64,000 nucleotides of DNA from Streptomyces sp. ST2-7A (lineage in GTDB: Bacteria; Actinomycetota; Actinomycetes; Streptomycetales; Streptomycetaceae), in contig NZ_JAJUWS010000029.1 in the NCBI RefSeq assembly GCF_021390475.1, positions 1-64,000 on the forward strand, in the 5' to 3' direction. The notes beneath the pieces are model-generated. The model did not search any database. It was not told the origin of the DNA and worked only from the letters and a program-made list of their open reading frames with translations. How positions within the stretch are numbered: position 1 is the stretch's first letter; each line of letters opens with the position of its first letter. Below are positions 19,141-27,810 of the stretch, piece by piece. The position numbers and the translations under genes were made by a program.

Positions 19141-20670
19141 ATGTCCCCGCCACCGTTCCCCGGGTTCTCCGGGTCCTCCTCGCCCGTCCCGCCGCACCCG
19201 TTCCACCCACCGCTGGCGGGCGGCACCGCCGGCCCGCGTGCCCTGCGCCCCCTGCTGGACACGGTCGTCGACGCCCTCGCGGAGGGGGCCGCCGCGCGCG
19301 GCGGCCCCCTCCCGCCCGGCGGTCCGGACACCGTGGCCGAACGGCTCACCGAGCGCTGCGGGCCGGTGCTGCCGGAGGTGGGCGGGGGCGCCGAGGAGGC
19401 CCTGCGCACGCTGGTGCACGCCCTCGCCGAGGGAGCCGCCGACCCGGCCGATCCGCTGTGCGCCGCGCACCTGCACTGTCCGCCGCTGGCGGTGGCGGCG
19501 GTCGCCGACTTCGCGGCCTCGGTCCTCAACCCCTCCATGGACTCCTGGGATCAGGCGCCGGCCGCCTCCGCGCTGGAGGCCCGTACGGCCCGGGTCCTCG
19601 CCGCCCTCGTCCACCCCACCGGCCCGGCCCCGGACGCCCTGGTCACCACCGGGGGCACCGAGGCCAACCAAATCGCCGTCCTTCTCGCCAGGGAACGGAC
19701 CGCCGGCCCGGCGGGCGGCACGCCGCTGCGGGTGGTGCACGGGGCCAACGCGCACCATTCGGTGCCCCGCGCCGCCTGGCTGCTGGGCCTTCCGCCGGCC
19801 GTCCCGGTGCCCACCCCGCGCGGGGTGATCGACCCGGCCGAACTCGCCCGTGCCCTGGACGGCACGGCCGGCGAACCGACCCTGGTCGTCGCCACCGCCG
19901 GGACCACCGACACCGGGGCGGTGGACCCCCTGCCCGCCATCGCCGACCTGGCCGCCGCCCGGGGTGCCCGCTTCCACGTCGACGCCGCCTACGGAGGGCC
20001 CCTGCTGTTCAGCGACACCCACCGGGGACTGCTCGGGGGAGTGGAACGGGCCGACACCGTTGCCCTGGACCTCCACAAGCTGGGTTGGCAGCCGGCGGCG
20101 GCCGGGCTGCTCACCGCACCCGACGCCGCCGACCTGGCGGCCCTGCACCACCGTGCCCCCTACCTCAACGCCGAGGACGACACCGAGGCGGGCCTGCCCG
20201 ACCTGTTGGGACGCTCGCTGCGCACCACCCGCCGCCCCGACATCCTGAAGATCGCGGTCACCCTGCGGGCGTTGGGGCGTTCCGGCCTGGCCGCGCTGGT
20301 CGATGCCACCTGCGCGGCGGCCGGGCGGCTGGCCGGGCAGGTGCTCGCCGAGCCGCGTCTGGACCTCTACGCCGAGCCCACCATCAGCACGGTGCTCTTC
20401 CGACCCGTCGGAGCCCGGGACGAGGAGGTCGCGGTGATCCGACGCCGACTGCTGAACGAGGGCACCGCCGTGCTGGGTCGGGCCCGGGTGCCGGACCGGG
20501 ACGGGTCGGGCACCGAACGGCTGTGGCTCAAGGCCACCGTCCTCAACCCCCTGGCCGGCGCGGACGCCACGGCCGGGCTGCTCAAGCTCGTCCTGGACAC
20601 CTGTGGGGCGCTGGGCATCCCCGCCGACCCGACCCTCCCCGCCCCGCGTCGCGAAGGGAACGCCCGATGA
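19141..20670 (+). CDS. desA: PLP-dependent decarboxylase, DesA-like (lysine decarboxylase of siderophore synthesis)
   Basis: A 509-aa group-II PLP decarboxylase. The PLP lysine is Lys313 in DLHKLGWQ, with the upstream FHVDAAYGGP aspartate near 281 and TTGGTEANQ phosphate-binding loop near 169. DesA homologues decarboxylate lysine to cadaverine, the backbone unit of desferrioxamines. The iron box upstream and the coupled hydroxylase gene (ATGA overlap) support a siderophore role. Diaminobutyrate or aromatic amino-acid specificity cannot be excluded from sequence. The first ~35 residues are Pro-rich. Confidence 0.8.
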   Translation: MSPPPFPGFSGSSSPVPPHPFHPPLAGGTAGPRALRPLLDTVVDALAEGAAARGGPLPPGGPDTVAERLTERCGPVLPEVGGGAEEALRTLVHALAEGAADPADPLCAAHLHCPPLAVAAVADFAASVLNPSMDSWDQAPAASALEARTARVLAALVHPTGPAPDALVTTGGTEANQIAVLLARERTAGPAGGTPLRVVHGANAHHSVPRAAWLLGLPPAVPVPTPRGVIDPAELARALDGTAGEPTLVVATAGTTDTGAVDPLPAIADLAAARGARFHVDAAYGGPLLFSDTHRGLLGGVERADTVALDLHKLGWQPAAAGLLTAPDAADLAALHHRAPYLNAEDDTEAGLPDLLGRSLRTTRRPDILKIAVTLRALGRSGLAALVDATCAAAGRLAGQVLAEPRLDLYAEPTISTVLFRPVGARDEEVAVIRRRLLNEGTAVLGRARVPDRDGSGTERLWLKATVLNPLAGADATAGLLKLVLDTCGALGIPADPTLPAPRREGNAR

Positions 20671-22076
20671 CCTCCACCCCTCCCCGGCCCCTCCCGCCGC
20701 CCACCGATCCCGGTGAGGAGCCGCTGGACCTGCTCGGTGTCGGGGTCGGTCCCGCCAATCTCTCCCTCGCGGCGCTCGCCGACGGGCTGCCCGACCTGCG
20801 GGTGCTCTGCGTCGACGAGCGCCCCGCCTTCCGGTGGCACCCCGGCCTGCTCATCGAGGACGCCACCCTCCAGGTGCCCTTCCTGGCCGACCTGGTGACC
20901 CTGGTCGACCCGACCAGCCGGTGGAGCCTGCTGAACCGGCTGCGCGAGCGCGGGCGACTCTTCCCGTTCTACTTCGCCGAACGCTTCCACATCCCCCGGG
21001 TGGAGTACGAGGCGTACTGCCGGTGGGTCGCCGAGCGGCTACCGAACCTCCGCTTCGGTCTGCGGGTCGAAGGGCTGAGCCGGGAACCCGACGGCCTCTT
21101 CGCGGCCCGGATCGCCCCGACCGACGGATCCGGGGGACCCGCCGTCCGGATGCGGGCCCGCAACGTCGTGCTCGGCATCGGCACCGCTCCCCACCTGCCG
21201 GCGCCGTTGCGATCCGCGGCGGAGCGGGACGGGGCCACGGTGCTGCACTCGGCGGAGTACCTGGACCACCGTGAGCGGCTGCTGGAGGCCCGCCACGTCA
21301 CGGTGATCGGCTCCGGCCAGTCGGGGGCGGAGGTCCTGCTGGACCTGCTGCGACGCCGCCCCGCCGGACGCGAGGGGCTGCACTGGCTCACCCGCTCACC
21401 CGCCTTCGCCCCGATGGAGTACAGCAAGCTGGGACTGGAGCACTTCACCCCCGACTACACGCGCTACTTCCACGGTCTGGCCGAGGCGAGCCGGGACGCG
21501 CTGGTGGCCCGTCAGTGGCAACTCCACAAGGCCGTCGACCACGAGACCCTGGCCGCTCTCCACGACGAGCTGTACCGCCACGACCTCGCCCTGCCGGACG
21601 GCGAGTGGCCGCAGGTGGTGTTGACCCCGGGGGTGGAGGTGCGGGCGGTCGAAACCCCGCCCTCCGGGCGGATCCGGCTGGAACTGCGCCATGCCGAACA
21701 GGGCGTCGGCTCCTCGCTGACCACCGACGCCGTGGTGGCGGCCACCGGTTACCGGGAACGTTCCGCCGACGCGCTGCTGGCCGGACTGGGGGAGGCGGTG
21801 CGGCGGGACACCGCCGGGCGGCCGGTGATCGGCGCGGATCACCGGGTCGAGCTCTCCGGTGGGGGGCCGGGTGCCCTGTTCTCCGCCGGGTCGGAGCGGC
21901 ACACGCACGGTGTCGGCACCCCCGATCTGGGACTGATGGCGTACCGGGCGGCGACGGTGCTCAACGCGGTGTCCGGCCGGGAGCGGTACCGGCTGCCCAC
22001 CCGCACCGCCTTCACCACCTTCGGCCTGACCGCCGCGCTCCCGGACTCCGGAACCCCGGTTCCCCAAACCCCGTGA
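20667..22076 (+). CDS. desB: Lysine/ornithine N-monooxygenase-like flavoprotein (DesB-like)
   Basis: A 469-aa class-B flavin N-hydroxylase. It has the FAD motif GVGVGPANLSL near residue 25, the family segment FRWHPGLLIEDATLQVPFL near 56, the NADPH site GSGQSGAEVLLDL near 215 and the closing ATGY motif in VVAATGYRE. DesB-type enzymes hydroxylate cadaverine or other diamines to give the hydroxamate precursor. The gene is translationally coupled to the decarboxylase gene. No acyl-CoA transferase (desC) or NIS synthetase (desD) follows, since pyk comes next. Confidence 0.85.
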   Translation: MTSTPPRPLPPPTDPGEEPLDLLGVGVGPANLSLAALADGLPDLRVLCVDERPAFRWHPGLLIEDATLQVPFLADLVTLVDPTSRWSLLNRLRERGRLFPFYFAERFHIPRVEYEAYCRWVAERLPNLRFGLRVEGLSREPDGLFAARIAPTDGSGGPAVRMRARNVVLGIGTAPHLPAPLRSAAERDGATVLHSAEYLDHRERLLEARHVTVIGSGQSGAEVLLDLLRRRPAGREGLHWLTRSPAFAPMEYSKLGLEHFTPDYTRYFHGLAEASRDALVARQWQLHKAVDHETLAALHDELYRHDLALPDGEWPQVVLTPGVEVRAVETPPSGRIRLELRHAEQGVGSSLTTDAVVAATGYRERSADALLAGLGEAVRRDTAGRPVIGADHRVELSGGGPGALFSAGSERHTHGVGTPDLGLMAYRAATVLNAVSGRERYRLPTRTAFTTFGLTAALPDSGTPVPQTP

Positions 22077-22424
22077 CCGGTATTCCGACCGGCGGTATCC
22101 ACCCCGGCGGTCTTCCGGCCGGAGATGTCCGCGGCGCCGGGTTCCCGGCGGTCGGCTCCCCGTCGGGGGGCGCGCCTCCCGACACCGCCCCCGACGGCCC
22201 CGGGACCGTCGGGGCGAACGTCCCGGACGGCCCCGGCGGACCTTCCGGACGCCTCTCGGAGCGGGTGCGTGATCGCACACCGAAACGGTCGATCACCCCC
22301 CGGGAAGCGCTCATAGGAGCGGCCCCGCGCACATTGATGAAGTGTTGACGGGGTGCCGCGCATTTGTCACCGGGAGGTCGTGGAAATGACGCCTCCCGAC
22401 AGCCCCTTACCCGGCGGTAATGCC
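22077..22424. other. Intergenic region before pyk with no recognisable gene
   Basis: A GC-rich stretch with repeated CCGGCGG-like words and weak self-complementarity. TTGACG at 22345-22350 has no matching -10 box at standard spacing. No open frame with coding-like third positions was seen. Confidence 0.4.
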
Positions 22425-22430
22425 TAGGGT
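22425..22430 (+). promoter_or_regulatory. -10 element TAGGGT for leaderless pyk
   Basis: TAGGGT ends 7 nt before the ATG at 22438 and no Shine-Dalgarno sequence is present, so pyk is probably translated from a leaderless message. Confidence 0.6.
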
Positions 22431-22437
22431 TGACGAC

Positions 22438-23883
22438 ATGCGCCGAGCCAAAATCGTTTGCACCCTTGGGCCCGCGACCGACTCCTACGAGCGGATCGCG
22501 GGGCTGGTCGAAGCGGGAATGGATGTAGCCCGCCTCAATCTCAGCCATGGTGTCCGGGAGGAACACGAACAGCGCTTTCACCGCGTTCGCCGTGCGGCCG
22601 GGGAATCCGGGCGCACCGTCGGAATTCTCGCGGATCTCCAGGGACCGAAGATCCGGCTGGGTTCTTTCGGCGAGGGGCCGGTTCTCCTCGAAAGCGGCGA
22701 CGAATTCACCATCACCACGGAAGACGTGGTCGGCGACCAGTGGCACTGCGGCACCACCCACGTCGGTCTGCCCGCCGACGTCACGGTGGGCGAGCGCGTC
22801 CTGATCGACGACGGCCGGGTCGCCCTGGAGGTTCGTTCCGTCGACGGCCCCCGGGTGCGCACCCTCGTGGTGGAGGGCGGCGTGGTCTCCGACCACAAGG
22901 GCCTCAACCTGCCGGGCGTCGCCGTCTCCGTGCCCGCCCTCTCCCGCAAGGACATCGACGACCTGCGGTGGGCGCTGCGCGTGGGCGTGGACGTGATCGC
23001 GCTGTCCTTCGTGCGGACCGGCGACGACATCAAGGACGTCCACCGGGTGATGGCCGAGGAGGGGCGCTTCCTGCCGGTCATCGCCAAGGTGGAGAAGCCG
23101 CAGGCGGTGGAGAGCCTCCGTGGCATCGTGGACGCCTTCGACGGCATCATGGTCGCCCGCGGCGACCTGGGTGTGGAGTTGCCGTTGGAGGACGTGCCGC
23201 TGGTGCAGAAGCGCGCGGTCGCCCTGGCCCGGCGCAACGCCAAGCCGGTGATCGTCGCCACCCAGATGCTGGAATCCATGATCGAATCCTCCCGTCCCAC
23301 CCGCGCGGAGGCCTCCGACGTCGCCAACGCGGTGATGGACGGCACCGACGCGGTGATGCTCTCCGGTGAGACCAGCGTGGGCCGCTACCCGCTGGAGACG
23401 GTCCGCACCATGGGGCGGATCGTGGAGGCGGCCGAGGAGGAGATGCTCTCCCCGGGGCTCCAGCCGCTCACCGAGGCGACCAAACCGCACACGCAGGGCG
23501 GGGCGGTGGCCCGCGCGGCGGCCGAGATCGGCGACTTCCTCGACGCCCGCCTGATGGTCGCCTTCACCCAGTCCGGCGACACCGCGCGTCGGCTCTCCCG
23601 TTACCGGTCGCCGATCCCGGTGGTGGCCCTCACCCCGGACCCCGGCACGCGCAACCGGCTCGCGCTGAGCTGGGGCGTCGAGGCGCACCTGGTGCCGACG
23701 GTGGACTCCACCGACGCCATGGCCGAGATGCTCGACGAGGAACTGCTGCGCCGGGGGGTCTGCGCGCCGGGGGAGACGGTGGTGATGACCGCGGGGTCGC
23801 CGCCGGGTGTGGCCGGCAAGACCAATCTGGTGCGGGTGCACCGGGTCGGCGGAGAGGTCGTGGACGTCCCCGCCGGGGGCTGA
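22438..23883 (+). CDS. pyk: Pyruvate kinase
   Basis: Catalyses the last glycolytic step, phosphoenolpyruvate plus ADP to pyruvate plus ATP. The 481-aa protein opens with the usual MRRAKIVCTLGPA. It has the active-site segment VIAKVEKPQAVE near 215, the metal/PEP motif MVARGDLGVELP near 240 and the downstream ATQMLESMIE..PTRAEASDVANAV. The first ~80 codons use noticeably more A/T third positions than the rest. The ATG at 22438 is favoured over one 18 bases upstream because the conserved N-terminus and leaderless promoter agree. pdtaR downstream is also linked to pyk in other actinobacteria. Confidence 0.97.
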   Translation: MRRAKIVCTLGPATDSYERIAGLVEAGMDVARLNLSHGVREEHEQRFHRVRRAAGESGRTVGILADLQGPKIRLGSFGEGPVLLESGDEFTITTEDVVGDQWHCGTTHVGLPADVTVGERVLIDDGRVALEVRSVDGPRVRTLVVEGGVVSDHKGLNLPGVAVSVPALSRKDIDDLRWALRVGVDVIALSFVRTGDDIKDVHRVMAEEGRFLPVIAKVEKPQAVESLRGIVDAFDGIMVARGDLGVELPLEDVPLVQKRAVALARRNAKPVIVATQMLESMIESSRPTRAEASDVANAVMDGTDAVMLSGETSVGRYPLETVRTMGRIVEAAEEEMLSPGLQPLTEATKPHTQGGAVARAAAEIGDFLDARLMVAFTQSGDTARRLSRYRSPIPVVALTPDPGTRNRLALSWGVEAHLVPTVDSTDAMAEMLDEELLRRGVCAPGETVVMTAGSPPGVAGKTNLVRVHRVGGEVVDVPAGG

Positions 23884-24032
23884 CCCCCTCCCGCTTCGGG
23901 CCCCGGCCCCCCGCTCCCCCGGGGCGGTGTCGGGGCCGCGCCGTGTCCCGGGGATCGGGCTCCACCGGGAGGGCGCGCCGACCGTCGGGGCGTCCCCCTT
24001 GTGTCCGCCAGGGGGTCGTGATTGAGTCGGAG

Positions 24033-24042
24033 AAAGCGCTTA
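24033..24042. promoter_or_regulatory. LacI-family operator (AAAGCGCTTA)
   Basis: The perfect 8-bp palindrome AAGCGCTT (24034-24041) lies in GAGAAAGCGCTTACCAC, the classic shape of a LacI/GalR-family site. It is about 85 bases before the first gene of a sugar-type operon. No regulator gene is adjacent. Confidence 0.65.
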
Positions 24043-24125
24043 CCACGTGTGGTGCGCCCCGCCGGGCCACCACGCACGTCGGTCCGCCGGCCGGCGGACC
24101 CAGACCCACCGGGAGCCGCCCCCTC

Positions 24126-25340
24126 ATGCCAGACGTGTCCCCCGCGCCTCCCGACCACGGCAGCCCGGGTCCCCTCCGGGCCGCCGTGGTCGGCACCGGC
24201 GCCATCGTCACCGGAGCCCACCTGCCCGCCCTGGCCGCGCACGCCCCCGGCGTGGAGCTGGTCGCCGCGGTGGACGTGGACCCCGCCCGCCTGGAGGCCT
24301 TCGCCGCCGAGGTGGCCCGTCACCCCGGCCTCGGGCCGATCACCGGCTGGACCGACATCGGGGCGATGCTCGCCGCCGAACGCCCCGACCTGGTGCTGAT
24401 CGGCACCCCACCGGTCCTCCACCGCGAGCAGACCCTCGCCGCGCTCGCCGCCGGCGCCTGGGTGTGGTGCGAGAAGCCGCTGTGCCTCTCGCTGGCCGAG
24501 TTCGACGAGATCGCCGCCGCCGAGCGCGAGGGCGGCCCCTACGCCTCGGTGGTCGCGCAGCACCGTCACGGCTCGGGCGCCGAGCACGCCCACGCCCTGC
24601 TGGGAGCCGGGGAGCTGGGAGCACCGCGGGTGGCGCACTGCCAGACCACCTGGTACCGCACCGAGGAGTACTACGCGGTGCCCTGGCGCGGCAGTTGGGC
24701 GAGCGAGGGCGGCGGTCCGACCATGGGCCACGGCATCCACCAGAACGACCTGCTTCTCCATCTCCTCGGCGACTGGACCGAGATCCGCGCCATGGCCGCC
24801 CGGCTGCGCCACGACGTGGAGACCGAGGACGTCTCCACCGCCCTGGTCCGCTTCGCCAACGACGCCGTGGCCACCGTCGTCAACAGCGTGCTCTCCCCGG
24901 ACGAGGTCAGCCGCGTCCGGATCGACTGCGACGACGCCACCGTGGAGTTGACCCACCTCTACGGCCACACCAACGCCGACTGGCGGTACACCCCGCGTCC
25001 CGGAGTCGAACCCGACCGGGTGGAGCGCTGGCGCACCCCCGAGCGGGACGTGCCCAGCTCGCACACCGGGCAACTGGCCGGGATCCTGGCGGCGATGCGC
25101 GCCGGGGTCCGTCCGCCGGGCAGCGGGCACGACGCCCGCCGCACCCTGGAGTTCACCGCGGCCCTGTACAAGGCCGCCTTCACCGGCCACCCCGTCCGAC
25201 CGGGTGACATCGGGCCGGACGACCCGTACCACCGTGCCATGCACGGCGACGCGCCGGGCTGGGCCCCCGGGGCCCCCTCGGACGCCGCCGCGCCCGCCCC
25301 CACCGAGCCGCCGCCGACGGAGGAGACGACCCTGCCGTGA
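24126..25340 (+). CDS. Gfo/Idh/MocA family oxidoreductase
   Basis: A 404-aa NAD(P)-dependent oxidoreductase. The N-terminal Rossmann domain begins VVGTGAIVTGAHLPAL near residue 21, and the family's EKP motif occurs in WCEKPLCLSL near 119, its Lys being the usual catalytic residue. The C-terminal beta-sheet domain carries GGGPTMGHGIHQNDLLLHLLG near 200, supplying a histidine. Members oxidise sugars, inositols or sugar acids. A LacI-type operator upstream and coupled DUF6807 and cupin genes downstream suggest carbohydrate catabolism. The sugar is not identifiable. Confidence 0.88.
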   Translation: MPDVSPAPPDHGSPGPLRAAVVGTGAIVTGAHLPALAAHAPGVELVAAVDVDPARLEAFAAEVARHPGLGPITGWTDIGAMLAAERPDLVLIGTPPVLHREQTLAALAAGAWVWCEKPLCLSLAEFDEIAAAEREGGPYASVVAQHRHGSGAEHAHALLGAGELGAPRVAHCQTTWYRTEEYYAVPWRGSWASEGGGPTMGHGIHQNDLLLHLLGDWTEIRAMAARLRHDVETEDVSTALVRFANDAVATVVNSVLSPDEVSRVRIDCDDATVELTHLYGHTNADWRYTPRPGVEPDRVERWRTPERDVPSSHTGQLAGILAAMRAGVRPPGSGHDARRTLEFTAALYKAAFTGHPVRPGDIGPDDPYHRAMHGDAPGWAPGAPSDAAAPAPTEPPPTEETTLP

Positions 25341-26365
25341 CGACCTCTTCGACCCCTTCGACCTCTTCGACCTCTTCGCGTCCCGTGTCCCCCTCGACGG
25401 ACTCGGCGACCCCGACCGTCACCCATCACCACGGCGACCGCGTCGTGGTGACGGTCGGTGACACCGAGATCCTCTCCTACGTCTACCGCCCCGACCCGGA
25501 GCCGTACGAGTCCCGCAAGCCCTACGCCCACCCGGTGCGCACGCTGGCCGGCAACACCGTCACCGGCTACCGGCCCAACGACCACCGCTGGCACAAGGGC
25601 GTGCAGATGACCTCCAGTCATCTGTCCGAGCAGAACTTCTGGGGTGGCAACTCCTACATCCACGGCAAGGGCTACCAGCGCATCCCCGAGCGGGTGGGGT
25701 GGATGCGGCACGACGGCTTCGGGGCCGTGACCGGCGACGCCGACCGGGTGCGGCTGGACGAGAACCTCACCTGGATCAACCACACCGGCGAGGAGTGGTG
25801 CCGCGAACGCCGGGGCCTGCTGGTGCACTCGGTGGACCCGGCCGAGGGCGCCTGGGCGCTGGACTGGTCGATCCACCTCACCAACGTCCGAGACCTGCCG
25901 CTGCGCTTCGGCAGCCCGACCACCGCCGGTCGGGAGATGGCCGGCTACACCGGTCTGCAGTGGCGCGGTCCCCGTGACTTCGCGGGTGGTCGGGTACTGA
26001 CCCCCGCCGGCCCCTCCACCGATCAGGAGGCGATGGGGACCCCGGTGGGCGAGGCCCCCTGGCTCGGCTTCACCGCCGTGCACGACGAGGTGGACGACCC
26101 CTCCACCCTGGTCTTCGCGCACCACCCGGACAACGAGCGCTCCATCCACCGCTCGCACTGGTTCGTGCGCTCCCTGCCCTGGCCCACGGTGGCGTTCTCC
26201 TGGGCGTTCTTCGAGGAGTTCGAGCTCGCCCCCGGCGACTCCTTCTCCTACCGCTATCGGATGGTCGTCGCCGACGGGGAGTGGGACGCCGAGCGGGTGG
26301 AGAACTGGTTGAAGGCCCACCCCTGGGACGAGAGCCCGAACGTCGACGCCGGGACGGCCGGGTGA
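25337..26365 (+). CDS. DUF6807 (PmoA-like) family protein
   Basis: A 342-aa protein of the DUF6807 family (often labelled PmoA, although unrelated to methane oxidation). Characteristic segments are SYVYRPDPEPYESRKPYAHPV near 35, a histidine-rich NDHRWHKGVQMTSSHL near 75 and TTAGREMAGYTGLQWRG near 195. The fold is probably a beta-sandwich that binds a carbohydrate or metal. Family members often sit beside Gfo/Idh/MocA dehydrogenases, as here. The start is the GTG at 25337, overlapping the previous stop (GTGA). The first ~20 residues are Ser/Thr/Pro repeats from a 9-bp DNA repeat. Confidence 0.78.
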   Translation: MTTSSTPSTSSTSSRPVSPSTDSATPTVTHHHGDRVVVTVGDTEILSYVYRPDPEPYESRKPYAHPVRTLAGNTVTGYRPNDHRWHKGVQMTSSHLSEQNFWGGNSYIHGKGYQRIPERVGWMRHDGFGAVTGDADRVRLDENLTWINHTGEEWCRERRGLLVHSVDPAEGAWALDWSIHLTNVRDLPLRFGSPTTAGREMAGYTGLQWRGPRDFAGGRVLTPAGPSTDQEAMGTPVGEAPWLGFTAVHDEVDDPSTLVFAHHPDNERSIHRSHWFVRSLPWPTVAFSWAFFEEFELAPGDSFSYRYRMVVADGEWDAERVENWLKAHPWDESPNVDAGTAG

Positions 26366-27267
26366 GCGCGGCGGCGCACGACGGGTCGGGCGTCGCCGCC
26401 CGGCCCGCCCCGCACGCGGTCGCCGAACCGGCCTTCGCCCCGCTCCCGGACCCGTTGCCCGGCGGGGTCGGGATCTCCCACATCACCGCCTACGACTGGC
26501 CCGCCGCCGATGGGGTCTGCTCCGGCAGCCCCCACCTGCATCTGGCCTGCGCCGAGGCGTACGTGGTGACGGCCGGGGAGGGCGAGGTGCAGACCCTCAC
26601 CCCCTTCCTGCCGGAGGGTGGTTCGGAGCCCGGGGGCGGGACGGCCGGGAGCCGGCCGCCCGACGCCGGAGCCGCGCCGGAGCCGCGTGGTTACCGAGCC
26701 CACCCCCTGACGCCGGGCGCGGTGGTCTGGTTCACGCCGGGCACCGTGCACCGGATGGTCAACCGGGGCGGCCTGAGGGTGACGGTCGTCATGCAGAACA
26801 GCGGCCTACCGGAGGCCGGGGACGCCGTGCTCACGCTGCCGCCGGAGCACCTGGTGGACACGGAGACCTACGCCCGCGCGGTGGCCCTCCCGCCGCCCGA
26901 CGACCCGGCGGTCGGGGAGGCCGCCCGGCGGCGCCGGGACCTCGCGGTGGCCGGCTACACCGAGCTGCGGCGGGCGCTGGAGGCCGGGGACGACGGTCCG
27001 CTGCGGGAGTTCCGGGCGGCGGCGGCCCGACTGGTGGCCCCCCGGGTGGCCGCCTGGCGGGAACGCTGGCGGGCCGGGGCGATGGAGGCGGCCCTGCGCA
27101 CCGGCCGTGTCCTGGACGCGCTGGAGCGGGGTGAGGAGCCGGATCCGGTCGCATCCCGGGTGCGGGCCGTGGAACCCACCCGCCACGGCGGGTGGGGCAT
27201 GTGCGGTCGTCGGCAGGAGTACGAGGTGCCCGGCACCACGGTGCCCCGTCGGCCGTCGGAGGGCTGA
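26362..27267 (+). CDS. Cupin-domain protein, third gene of the sugar-type operon
   Basis: A 301-aa protein whose first half is a cupin: metal-type histidines appear in SPHLHLACAEAYVVTAGEGEV near residue 55-75 and TPGTVHRMVNRG near 130. The second half is alpha-helical and Arg/Ala-rich with no named domain. The GTG start overlaps the preceding TGA (GTGA), so all three genes 24126-27267 are coupled. The role is probably isomerisation or sensing of a sugar substrate, as inferred from its neighbours only. Confidence 0.7.
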   Translation: MSAAAHDGSGVAARPAPHAVAEPAFAPLPDPLPGGVGISHITAYDWPAADGVCSGSPHLHLACAEAYVVTAGEGEVQTLTPFLPEGGSEPGGGTAGSRPPDAGAAPEPRGYRAHPLTPGAVVWFTPGTVHRMVNRGGLRVTVVMQNSGLPEAGDAVLTLPPEHLVDTETYARAVALPPPDDPAVGEAARRRRDLAVAGYTELRRALEAGDDGPLREFRAAAARLVAPRVAAWRERWRAGAMEAALRTGRVLDALERGEEPDPVASRVRAVEPTRHGGWGMCGRRQEYEVPGTTVPRRPSEG

Positions 27268-27274
27268 CCCCGCC

Positions 27275-27304
27275 GCCGGGTTCTCCCGGTCGGGGGAACC
27301 CGGC
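27275..27304 (+). terminator. Terminator-like hairpin after the cupin gene
   Basis: A perfect 9-bp stem GCCGGGTTC (27275-27283) with its complement at 27296-27304 and a 12-nt loop, beginning 8 bases after the operon's last stop codon. No U-tract is present. Confidence 0.45.
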
Positions 27305-27440
27305 CGGGAGTCACGGGCCCCGAAACGACACGGCTCCGGGCAGACCCGGGGAACCCCCGGACCGGAGCGGGGAAAGAGGACGGACGGGGAGCGGGGGCGC
27401 CCTGAACCCTCCGGGAAGGCGTACCCGGGAACGCGGGAAC

Positions 27441-27461
27441 CCCGCGCGGGAAACGCGCGGG
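27441..27461 (-). terminator. Hairpin downstream of tRNA-Leu
   Basis: A perfect 8-bp stem CCCGCGCG/CGCGCGGG with loop GGAAA, about 10 bases past the tRNA 3' end on the minus strand. It probably ends tRNA transcription. Confidence 0.55.
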
Positions 27462-27471
27462 GGAGAAGAGG

Positions 27472-27555
27472 TGCCCGGTGTGGGATTCGAACCCACATGC
27501 CGCGAGGGCACGGCTGTTTGAGAGCCGCGTGTCTGACCAGTTCCACCAACCGGGC
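27472..27555 (-). tRNA. tRNA-Leu (anticodon CAA)
   Basis: An 84-nt class-II tRNA. The 7-bp acceptor stem pairs GCCCGGT (5' end at 27555) with ACCGGGC (27479-27473), with discriminator A at 27472. The T-arm GGGTTCGAATCCC is exact. The anticodon loop CTCAAAC (27522-27516) gives CAA, reading UUG codons, and a long variable arm is present as expected for leucine. The terminal CCA is not fully encoded (CCT follows). This is not the developmental tRNA bldA, which has UAA. Confidence 0.95.
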
Positions 27556-27810
27556 AGGTTGTACCGGGCACAGAGTACCGTGTGTCGGCCCCCACCCGTA
27601 GCCCGCCCCGGGTGTCGGATCGTCCGGGGCGTCGAACCCCCCACCCGGGGCCGCCCCGGGGCCGCGCCCCGGGGCGGTGGACGGGACGGCGACCCGCCGG
27701 CGTCCGGTTCCGGTGTCCACCGGCCGAGCCGCCGCGACGCGCGTCACGCGGCCCGGCTACTCTCGGGGTTGCCCCACCCGGCAGCCCACCGGCAGCAACC
27801 GAGGAGCAGC

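Noticed and set aside
27472..27555. bldA, the developmental tRNA-Leu
   Set aside because: The anticodon is CAA, not UAA.
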